A stretch of DNA of 15,482 bases. Source: UMGS1781 sp045628105 (lineage in GTDB: Bacteria; Bacillota; Clostridia; TANB77; CAG-508). Under the pieces are notes generated by a model. It was given only the letters and a program-made list of their open reading frames with translations, had not been told where the DNA came from and searched no databases. This document shows, piece by piece, positions 1 to 5,906 of the stretch (the first letter of the stretch is position 1; the number at the start of each line of letters is the position of its first letter). The translations under genes were made by a program, and so were the position numbers. The stretch is taken from contig JAZQOX010000041.1 of assembly GCA_045628105.1 (NCBI GenBank), forward strand, positions 1 to 15,482. Direction: 5' to 3'.

Positions 1-2
1 AA

Positions 3-1202
3 AATTATGAATATAATAGAACAGAATCACAAAATCAAATATCTGATGAACGAAAAGAAGAATTAACGAGAAAAATTAAGGATTATATAACAAAAGGAAC
101 TATATGCCATTCATGGATATTAAAAATAGGTAAAAATGATAATGAATGGAATTTTATATATAAATGGTTAGATAGTAATAAAATAACAATAAGGGGAATT
201 GATACAATAATAAACGGAGAAATTCCTAATTTCGAACATTGCTTAAAGAACAAATCAATACAACTTCCGGAAGTACTAAAAAAGGAAGAAGCAAGAAGTT
301 TATTTAGAGAGTTATATGAGATTCCAGAAGAAGAAAAAAGAAATTGGAGTAAGAGATATGAAGAGATTCGAACAAAACTGTATGAAGGAAATATGAGATT
401 GGCTAAATGGATAGCTAATTGTAAAGATATTAGAAATATTCCAGGGATAACAGCAGAAGACAAAGACCAGATGGCATATTTAGGATTAACATATGCAATA
501 GATCTTTATGATCCAAATTCAGGATTTGAATTTTCTACATTTGCATCAAAAGTTATATATAATAGAATTATTAGAGAAGCATGGAAACAGGGTGGAAATA
601 CAAGAAGTTATATAATCAAAAAAGATCAAATGCAGGATATTGATCTATTTACAAATAAAATGCTTGCAACTTATGGAAGAGAACCTACAAATTCTGAACT
701 TGCATCAATGTTGTATACAACAGAAGAAAATATAGAAAATCTAAAAAAAGAACAAAACTTTACAAATCCTGAAAGTTTGGAAGATGTTATAACTACAGGT
801 GAAAATATAGATGTAGATGAATTCGAAGATGGAGATAATCCAATACAAACAATTTCGGGATATGTAGAAGATGGTGTATATGAGGATTCAGAAAAAAAAC
901 AATTGGGATATAATGAAGATTATAATGAATATATAAATAGACTAATAATTGAAAGGATAATTAATAAAGCAAGCCTATCAGAAAACCAAAGGACGATTAT
1001 AATAGAAAAATTTGGATTAAGTGGTGAAGAAGAAAAAACATATACCGAAATTGCAAAAGAATTAGGCACTTCAAAAGAAGAAGTAATGAATGAAACTAAT
1101 AGAGCACTTAAAAAACTAAGAAAGTATAGAATGCATTTTTCAAATGCAAAGAGTAATCCTCCCCAAAATGCAAGATACGATACAGGTGAATTAGATAGAT
1201 AA
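3..1202 (+). CDS. sigma-70 family RNA polymerase sigma factor, 5'-partial
   Basis: The reading frame is open from position 3, so the start lies outside the window; the in-frame ATG at 393 falls inside sigma region 2 and is not the real start. Numbering from position 3, region 2 spans about residues 98-200, including the FEFSTFASKVIYNRIIREAW core-binding and -10-recognition helices preceded by DLYDPNSG. A region 3-like segment follows at about 203-265, then an acidic spacer. Region 4 is at about 327-385 (SENQRTIIIEKFGLSGE, then YTEIAKELGTSKEEV and ALKKLRKYR), a -35-binding helix-turn-helix. The roughly 95 residues before region 2 resemble no domain I can name. By family it directs RNA polymerase to specific promoters. 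It lies 150 bases upstream of the pilin genes, so it may drive this cluster (inference). It has its own stop and is followed by new promoters. Confidence 0.9.
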   Translation, partial: NYEYNRTESQNQISDERKEELTRKIKDYITKGTICHSWILKIGKNDNEWNFIYKWLDSNKITIRGIDTIINGEIPNFEHCLKNKSIQLPEVLKKEEARSLFRELYEIPEEEKRNWSKRYEEIRTKLYEGNMRLAKWIANCKDIRNIPGITAEDKDQMAYLGLTYAIDLYDPNSGFEFSTFASKVIYNRIIREAWKQGGNTRSYIIKKDQMQDIDLFTNKMLATYGREPTNSELASMLYTTEENIENLKKEQNFTNPESLEDVITTGENIDVDEFEDGDNPIQTISGYVEDGVYEDSEKKQLGYNEDYNEYINRLIIERIINKASLSENQRTIIIEKFGLSGEEEKTYTEIAKELGTSKEEVMNETNRALKKLRKYRMHFSNAKSNPPQNARYDTGELDR

Positions 1203-1221
1203 AATAATTATAAGTGAATTA

Positions 1222-1251
1222 TTGACAAAACCTTACATGAAACTGTAAAAT
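1222..1251 (+). promoter_or_regulatory. candidate upstream promoter of the pilin operon
   Basis: TTGACA at 1222-1227 is followed, after 18 bases, by TAAAAT at 1246-1251. The -35 is consensus and the -10 has one mismatch. It lies 60 bases upstream of the stronger extended -10 promoter before the first pilin gene. Confidence 0.45.
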
Positions 1252-1282
1252 ATAAAAAGGCTTGAAATACAGGCAATTCGTA

Positions 1283-1311
1283 TTGCAAAAAATAGAAAAA
1301 AATGTTATAAT
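1283..1311 (+). promoter_or_regulatory. promoter of the first pilin gene (extended -10)
   Basis: TTGCAA at 1283-1288 and a perfect TATAAT at 1306-1311 are separated by 17 bases, with an extended TG at 1303-1304. About 30 of 37 positions match the promoter at 3694-3722 upstream of the third pilin, so the two are probably read by the same holoenzyme. An imperfect operator-like repeat, GCAAT (1273-1277) with ATTGC (1282-1286), overlaps the -35. Confidence 0.75.
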
Positions 1312-1352
1312 AAGTGTAGTTATGAAGAAAAAAAATAGGAGGAGTTAGTGAG

Positions 1353-2783
1353 ATGATAAAAATTAATAAAAAAATCGTAGTTTTACTAGCACTAATAATA
1401 TTAATAATAGGAATATTAACAAATGTAACATTTGCAGCAGGAGGAGACTTGAATCCAGATAAATATGAACCTACAGGAGATTTAGAGTCAGGAGCGTTTA
1501 TAGCCAGAACAGGAACAGTATTAGGAGTAATTCAATATGCAGGTATAATAATAGCAATTGTTGCATTAGTAATAATAGGATTAAAATTTATGTTCGGAAG
1601 TATAGAAGAAAAAGCAGAATTCAAAAAAACAATGGTACCATACTTAGTTGGATGCGCAATGCTTGTACTAGTACCAACATTAGTAAAATTTGTAGCAACA
1701 ATTGAATATGACAATAACGAGGAAAATCATAATGTTCGAGATGTACATGAATATGGAATAAGATTTGATGGATTAAATTTAGAATATTATTGCGCTTATT
1801 GCCATTATATATTTAGTGAAGAGAATATCAAAAATATGGATATAAACCAATTATATGATATGATAAAAGATGACAAATGTCCAAACCCAGAATGTTCAAA
1901 TTTGTTAACAAAAGGTGACAATAATGATCTAATAAAGAATTTAATAAATACATATAAAGAAACAATTATTAGTCGAATAAAAGATGATAATTCAAAACAT
2001 GTTTACGAAAAACTATGGGGAAGCATAGGCAATAAGAAGTATGAGTACAATGAGAAACATAATTACAATGTTAGTTTTTCTGAAATGGAGAGGATAATAT
2101 ATGAAATGTTAGTAAGTTCTGGAAAAATTAAGGACAAAACAGGAAAACCGACAGTAGATGCTAAATTTGGTTCAGATATTATATATGATGAGCAAGAAGT
2201 AATATGTGGCTTTTGCGGAGAAACACTAAAGAATAAGGATAATATATTAAGAACCTGGAATAGTGAAGACAAGGAAGCTTATTGTGAACAATGCAAAGTA
2301 TTGAATATTAATAATATAGTTAAAAAAATTATTGAAAAAACGGGATGTTATTATTGTACAAATAATGATAATAATTATGAAATTGAACTTTCAAATATGT
2401 CAATAGTTGAAATCAATGAATACTTAGATGAAAAAAAATGTCCAGATTGTGGTGCAAAGATAGAAAATTATTTAGATGTATTTAATTCAAATCAGATTAT
2501 AAATATTAATAAGCAAAAATTAATAAATGTATTTATAAAGAGAAACGTTGGTTTTAGGATAAATACAGATTATTTAAATGATGTAGATAAAAAAATCATA
2601 GAATTATGTCAAAAAAAAGGAATGATTTCAGAAGACAATACTACAACTATGATAAAACAGGACGGATATTATGACGCCGATGATGGATTGTGGCATGAAG
2701 GAAAAAAATGTTGCGGATTTTGCAATAAAGAATTGATTGATAATGAGGATCATTGCCCAAACTGTTATCTAATAAACAAATAA
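1353..2783 (+). CDS. VirB2/TrbC-like pilin with C-terminal tandem zinc ribbons
   Basis: The start is ATG 1353 with AGGAGG at 1337-1342. Residues 7-28 form a signal peptide ending in a TFA-AG signal-peptidase site. Two membrane helices (about 56-78 and 94-115) flank a short charged loop, GSIEEKAEFKKT. This is the VirB2/TrbC pilin fold and matches the two downstream genes. Unlike ordinary pilins of about 100-130 residues, this protein has 476 residues: about 360 extra residues carry cysteine pairs at 147/150 with 176/181, 285/288 with 311/314, 332/335 with 363/366, and 454/457 with 468/471. These can be paired as four zinc ribbons. By the usual VirB2 topology the tail would face outside the membrane. 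Its role is unknown: pilus decoration, assembly or redox/metal sensing are all guesses. The next gene starts 30 bases downstream. Confidence 0.8.
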   Translation: MIKINKKIVVLLALIILIIGILTNVTFAAGGDLNPDKYEPTGDLESGAFIARTGTVLGVIQYAGIIIAIVALVIIGLKFMFGSIEEKAEFKKTMVPYLVGCAMLVLVPTLVKFVATIEYDNNEENHNVRDVHEYGIRFDGLNLEYYCAYCHYIFSEENIKNMDINQLYDMIKDDKCPNPECSNLLTKGDNNDLIKNLINTYKETIISRIKDDNSKHVYEKLWGSIGNKKYEYNEKHNYNVSFSEMERIIYEMLVSSGKIKDKTGKPTVDAKFGSDIIYDEQEVICGFCGETLKNKDNILRTWNSEDKEAYCEQCKVLNINNIVKKIIEKTGCYYCTNNDNNYEIELSNMSIVEINEYLDEKKCPDCGAKIENYLDVFNSNQIININKQKLINVFIKRNVGFRINTDYLNDVDKKIIELCQKKGMISEDNTTTMIKQDGYYDADDGLWHEGKKCCGFCNKELIDNEDHCPNCYLINK

Positions 2784-2813
2784 TGATAACCAACCTAAGG
2801 AGGGGATATAAGT

Positions 2814-3509
2814 ATGAAAAATAAAATAATTTTTATTACTTTAATTCTAATACTAATTGCTACAATTGTATGTTTACCAAATAAAACCTATGCTGCTAAT
2901 AGCATGTCCGATATAATAAAAGAGGGAGATAGTTTTATAGCAGCAAGGGATACAGATAATGTTATAAAGGAAGAAGCTTTAATAGAAACATCAAATTTCA
3001 TATATAAAACACTTTTAACAATAGCAATTGTAATAGCATTTGCAGTAGGAATGATAATAGGAATACAATTTATAATGGGAAGCATAGACGAAAAAGCAAA
3101 AATAAAAGAAACATTAGTGCCATATCTAGTAGGTGTATTTGTAATATTTAGTGCATTTACAATTTGGAAAATAGCAATAAATATAGGAAACAAAGTATCA
3201 CCAACTCCAGATGCAGTAGGAAGTGGTACCGGAACTATTCCTCCAGGAACAGAAAACATTGGCGATTCATCAGGTATGGGAAGAGAAAAATTATACAAGT
3301 GTCCAAAGTGTTCTGGAAATATAGATGGCATTGCATCAGCATGCCTAACCAATAGAGGATGGACTTATTGTTCAGCATGTGATAAAATTGTTATAACCTC
3401 ATCATACAATGGTACAATATATTCAGAGGGAGCTAATGCTGCACTTAAAGATAAATGTAAAAAATGCGGAGAAGAGACAAAAAAACAACCCCAAATTTAT
3501 ATTCTCTAA
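2814..3509 (+). CDS. second VirB2/TrbC-like pilin with zinc ribbons (zero-frame product)
   Basis: ATG 2814 follows AAGGAGGGG (2797-2805) with 8-base spacing. Residues 5-27 are a signal peptide ending TYA-AN. Membrane helices at about 66-92 and 103-125 enclose GSIDEKAKIKET, the pilin signature shared with genes at 1353 and 3827. A Pro/Gly/Thr linker leads to a zinc ribbon (C163/C166 with C186/C189). A second pair (C215/C218) follows, and then the zero frame stops at 3507, leaving that second ribbon half-made. The missing partner cysteines are present in the -1 frame to 3616 (see the separate entry). The gene sits 30 bases behind the first zinc-ribbon pilin and is probably co-transcribed with it. 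Its role is inferred as an accessory or decorated pilin subunit. Confidence 0.8.
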   Translation: MKNKIIFITLILILIATIVCLPNKTYAANSMSDIIKEGDSFIAARDTDNVIKEEALIETSNFIYKTLLTIAIVIAFAVGMIIGIQFIMGSIDEKAKIKETLVPYLVGVFVIFSAFTIWKIAINIGNKVSPTPDAVGSGTGTIPPGTENIGDSSGMGREKLYKCPKCSGNIDGIASACLTNRGWTYCSACDKIVITSSYNGTIYSEGANAALKDKCKKCGEETKKQPQIYIL

Positions 3510-3616
3510 ATGATTATGGAGCTTTTCGCAATGACAAAAAAAGCGTAATGGTATGTACAAAATGTAACAGCATATATTGTGTAAATAAAGATGCTTTCAT
3601 TCTTGAAATTAAGTAA
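3479..3616 (+). other. -1 frame continuation of the second zinc-ribbon pilin at an A7 slippery tract
   Basis: Seven A residues at 3479-3485 are read as A-AAA-AAA in the zero frame, a valid slippery heptamer. Slipping back one base there bypasses the TAA at 3507 and adds 43 residues up to TAA 3614-3616. These include VCTKCNSIYCVNK, whose CxxC pair would complete the ribbon begun by C215/C218. The full product would have 267 residues. GGAG at 3468-3471 lies 7 bases upstream of the tract, close to the internal Shine-Dalgarno stimulator known from dnaX. No strong downstream stem is visible. An indel mutation or a homopolymer sequence error would give the same picture. Confidence 0.6.
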
Positions 3617-3652
3617 AAACGTTAAATTTTGAAAAAATCAATTTGAAAAATT

Positions 3653-3674
3653 TACAAATTATGCATAATTTGTA
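3653..3674. promoter_or_regulatory. 22-bp perfect palindrome, candidate operator
   Basis: Positions 3653-3674 form an uninterrupted perfect palindrome centred on ATGCAT. Its right end lies 19 bases before the -35 of the third pilin promoter. There is no U-tract, so it is not a good terminator. Position suggests a binding site for a dimeric regulator, although A/T richness raises the chance expectation. Confidence 0.4.
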
Positions 3675-3693
3675 TTTAAAAAACATAAAAAAC

Positions 3694-3722
3694 TTGCAAA
3701 ATATGTAAAATAATGTTATAAT
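3694..3722 (+). promoter_or_regulatory. promoter of the minimal pilin (extended -10)
   Basis: TTGCAA at 3694-3699 and TATAAT at 3717-3722 are separated by 17 bases, with an extended TG at 3714-3715. It is nearly the same sequence as the promoter at 1283-1311. Transcription would begin near 3729, leaving a leader of about 100 bases. Confidence 0.75.
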
Positions 3723-3758
3723 AGGTATAACGAGAGGAAAATACATTAAATTGTTTTT

Positions 3759-3788
3759 AACTTTTTCTTAAATTTATTTAAGAAAGTT
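3759..3788 (+). promoter_or_regulatory. leader hairpin of the minimal pilin mRNA
   Basis: TTCTTAAAT (3765-3773) pairs perfectly with ATTTAAGAA (3776-3784) around a 2-base centre, and AAC/GTT pairs extend it at the base with a small bulge. It lies in the untranslated leader, 38 bases before the start codon, leaving the ribosome site free. A role in mRNA stability or in controlling translation of an abundant subunit is inferred. Confidence 0.4.
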
Positions 3789-3826
3789 CAAAATAAAATT
3801 TAAAAAAATTGGAAGGAGTGAACAAA

Positions 3827-4189
3827 ATGAAGAAATCTATGAAAATAGTTTCAATACTAATGATGGCTATAATGATGGTTATGGTTGCAACACCAGTATT
3901 TGCTGCAGTAGATGCTACAACAGCAATAAACAGCGTTGAATCAAAAATTGATTATAAAGGTGATACATCAGTTACTGAAAAAATTGGTAACATAATTGGT
4001 GCAATCCAATGGATAGGTGCAGTACTAGCTATCTTAATAGTAGCAATATTTGGTATTAAATATATGATGGGAAGCTTAGAAGAAAAAGCAGAATACAAAA
4101 AAACAATGATACCATTCATAGTAGGTGCAGTTGTATTATTTGCAGCACCACAAATTGCTAAATTAGTATTCAATATTATTACAAAATAA
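3827..4189 (+). CDS. VirB2/TrbC-like minimal pilin
   Basis: ATG 3827 is preferred because GGAAGGAG (3811-3818) sits 8 bases upstream; the in-frame TTG at 3809 precedes that ribosome site. The product has 120 residues. The signal peptide (about residues 5-26) ends VFA-AV. After it come a helix around IGAIQWIGAVLAILIVAIFG, the loop GSLEEKAEYKKT and a second helix to the C-terminus. Length and topology are those of VirB2/TrbC pilins, the main subunit of conjugative and secretion fibres, processed and held in the membrane before assembly. It has no zinc-ribbon tail, unlike its two upstream paralogues. Its own promoter, leader hairpin and a strong terminator just after it suggest a separate, abundant monocistronic transcript, as expected for a major structural subunit (inference). 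Confidence 0.85.
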   Translation: MKKSMKIVSILMMAIMMVMVATPVFAAVDATTAINSVESKIDYKGDTSVTEKIGNIIGAIQWIGAVLAILIVAIFGIKYMMGSLEEKAEYKKTMIPFIVGAVVLFAAPQIAKLVFNIITK

Positions 4190-4203
4190 TTTAGTTTAAA
4201 TAG

Positions 4204-4233
4204 ATAACTGATCTTCGGATCAGTTATTTTTTT
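4204..4233 (+). terminator. Rho-independent terminator with UUCG tetraloop
   Basis: ATAACTGATC (4204-4213) and GATCAGTTAT (4218-4227) form a perfect 10-bp stem closed by C(UUCG)G, an exceptionally stable tetraloop, followed by a T7 tract (4227-4233). It lies 14 bases after the minimal pilin stop and isolates that transcript from the secretion core. Confidence 0.92.
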
Positions 4234-4240
4234 GCCTTAA

Positions 4241-4269
4241 AATATTACAATAATATTACAATAATATTA
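4241..4269. repeat. 11-bp tandem repeat upstream of the secretion-core promoter
   Basis: AATATTACAAT occurs at 4241-4251 and 4252-4262, with a partial third copy at 4263-4269. The 11-base period is about one helical turn. The inner 9-mer ATATTACAA (4242-4250, 4253-4261) recurs in inverted form at 4337-4345, downstream of the promoter. It may be a set of regulator-binding sites; low complexity is the alternative. Confidence 0.5.
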
Positions 4270-4295
4270 AATATATATTACATTTAAACTTTTTA

Positions 4296-4324
4296 TTACA
4301 ATTTACAACATAATCTGTTATAAT
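4296..4324 (+). promoter_or_regulatory. promoter of the secretion-core operon (extended -10)
   Basis: TTACAA at 4296-4301 and TATAAT at 4319-4324 are separated by 17 bases, with an extended TG at 4316-4317. It has the same architecture as the two pilin promoters. It would drive the PrgI, TraC-like, VirB4 and VirB6 genes from a start near 4331. Confidence 0.75.
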
Positions 4325-4362
4325 TAAAGTAATATTTTGTAATATGTTTAAGGGGGAAGGGT

Positions 4363-4491
4363 ATGAAAACATATGAAATACCTAGAAATGTAAAGGGCGA
4401 ACGGAAGAATACTTATGATATTTACAACAAAATCTTTAATATATACAAGTGTAACAGGGGCATTTGGATTAATTTTTTACTTCCTTTTTAG
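4363..4491 (+). other. 5' frame of the PrgI-like gene, out of frame with the rest
   Basis: ATG 4363 follows a strong AGGGGGAAGG site and encodes MKTYEIPRNVKGE, which looks like a PrgI-family N-terminus. The same frame then reads RKNTYD and stops at 4489-4491 after 42 codons. Skipping the C at 4402, so that GAA is followed by GGA, joins this N-terminus to GRIL and then the frame of the gene starting at 4415. The result would be one protein of about 118 residues, a normal PrgI size. CGG is a rare arginine codon in this AT-rich sequence, as at known hungry-codon +1 shift sites, but a one-base insertion or sequence error is at least as likely. Confidence 0.6.
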
Positions 4492-4720
4492 TAAACTTTT
4501 AAATCTAACAGTAGTTGGAATAATTATAACAGCATTTTTTGCTTTTATTGGTTTTGCAATTGGTACCTTTAAAATTCCTGAAACAGATGGTATGGAAATT
4601 ACAAGAAAATTAGGTGGAGAAGAAATAGACAAAGCTTTTATAAAATGGCTTAAATTTAGAAAAAGAGGAAAAGTAATTTATACTTACTTAGAAACAGAGG
4701 AGGAAAAAAACAATGGATAA
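4415..4720 (+). CDS. PrgI-family T4SS membrane protein (apparent +1 frame break near its start)
   Basis: The 101-residue frame from ATG 4415 carries TKSLIYTSVTGAFG, then two membrane helices (about 12-28 and 32-52) and a charged tail containing FIKWLKFRKRGKVIYTY. This short two-helix protein placed just before the VirB4 module is typical of PrgI-family proteins in Gram-positive conjugation systems. These are small inner-membrane components of unknown precise role. The natural N-terminus seems to lie in another frame from 4363. GGAAG at 4403-4407 could allow independent starting at 4415, giving a shorter product without the N-terminal 17 or so residues. The gene's end overlaps the next start by 8 bases, suggesting translational coupling. 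Confidence 0.7.
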   Translation: MIFTTKSLIYTSVTGAFGLIFYFLFSKLLNLTVVGIIITAFFAFIGFAIGTFKIPETDGMEITRKLGGEEIDKAFIKWLKFRKRGKVIYTYLETEEEKNNG

Positions 4721-5906
4721 TTTAATGGATGTTTTAACAATTGTTTTAGTAATGCTTATATTCTTTATATTAATTTTAGCTTTTATATATTGGTACATGT
4801 CTTATAAAAACAAATTAGCAAAAGAGAAGGAAGAAAAAAAGGTAACACCGGGAGCTACAACTAAAATTGCAACAGAATACACAAAAAAATCCATATTTAA
4901 ATTTATGCAATTTGATAAAATAGAAGATAATATGATTATCCAAGATAACGGAAATAAATATTTGATGGTAATTGAATGTGAAGGCGTAAATTACGATTTA
5001 ATGTCTGAAGTTGAAAAAACAGCTGTAGAAGCAGGATTTGTCCAATTCTTAAACACATTAAGATATCCAATACAAATTTATACTCAAACAAGAAGTGTAA
5101 ATATTTCTGATAGTATAAAAAATTACAGAAACAAATTAGAGAGAACAAAAAAAGAATTAGATCTTAAACAACAAGAATATAGTAAAATTACAGCTCAAGA
5201 AAATTATAATGTTGAAAAAGCAGAGAATTTAAGAAGAGATATAATTAGAATTAAAAACTTATATGAGTATGGACAAGATGTAATTGATGATATTTATAAA
5301 ACAAGTCAAAACAGAAATGTTTTAAGAAAACACTATTACATAGTTGTTCCTTATCATAAAGCAGAAATAGGCTCAGATTTATTAACTCCAGAGGAAACAA
5401 ATAGTATGATATTTTCTGAACTTTATACAAGAGCACAAAGCTTAATAAGAGCATTACTTGCATGTGAGATGAGATGCAAAATTTTAGACTCAAATGAACT
5501 TGTAGAATTACTTTACATAGCATATAACAGAGATGATGCAGAAATTTACGGAATAAAAGAAGCAATTAATGCTGGTTATACAGAGCTTTATTCAAAAGCA
5601 CCAGACGTTTTAGAAAAGAGAATAAAGGCACTAGACAAAGAAATTGAGGATAAAGCATTAAAGATGGCAACAGAAAAAATTGGCGAAGCTAGAAGTGAAA
5701 AACAGAAAAAAATTGCAGAAAAAGAAAATCATATAGAAAGCTTAATAAAGCAACTTGCAGAAGATTTAATAAAAGAAAACGAAAAATACGTTGGAGAGGA
5801 TGTTGCAAAATCAGCAATTGCAAAAATTGAAAATACAGAAGAGGGAGGAAATGAAGATGAGCAAAAAACAAAGAGAAGAACTAGAAGAATTTCAAATGCA
5901 GAATAA
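4713..5906 (+). CDS. TraC-like-domain T4SS membrane protein
   Basis: ATG 4713 follows AGAGGAGG (4696-4703) and overlaps the PrgI-like stop. The 397-residue product has one N-terminal membrane helix (about 7-31). Next comes a domain at about 60-130 containing FKFMQFDKIEDNMIIQDNG and an ECEGVNYDL segment, which resembles the TraC-like domain found next to VirB4 in Bacillota and Patescibacteria secretion clusters. A coiled-coil stretch follows (about 130-195), then a mixed domain and a very charged coiled-coil C-terminus (about 300-397). No nucleotide-binding motif is present. It is not simply a split VirB4 N-terminus, because the next gene has its own. A scaffold or VirB4 partner at the cytoplasmic membrane is inferred. 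It overlaps the VirB4 start by 50 bases. Confidence 0.7.
   Translation: MDNLMDVLTIVLVMLIFFILILAFIYWYMSYKNKLAKEKEEKKVTPGATTKIATEYTKKSIFKFMQFDKIEDNMIIQDNGNKYLMVIECEGVNYDLMSEVEKTAVEAGFVQFLNTLRYPIQIYTQTRSVNISDSIKNYRNKLERTKKELDLKQQEYSKITAQENYNVEKAENLRRDIIRIKNLYEYGQDVIDDIYKTSQNRNVLRKHYYIVVPYHKAEIGSDLLTPEETNSMIFSELYTRAQSLIRALLACEMRCKILDSNELVELLYIAYNRDDAEIYGIKEAINAGYTELYSKAPDVLEKRIKALDKEIEDKALKMATEKIGEARSEKQKKIAEKENHIESLIKQLAEDLIKENEKYVGEDVAKSAIAKIENTEEGGNEDEQKTKRRTRRISNAE

Noticed and set aside
83..463. 126-codon open frame on the minus strand
   Set aside because: It is antisense to the sigma factor, whose + frame is open from the window edge and carries recognisable sigma regions.
4241..4345. Replication origin iterons
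   Set aside because: Only two full tandem copies, no replication initiator gene nearby, and a clear promoter in the middle; a regulatory reading fits better.
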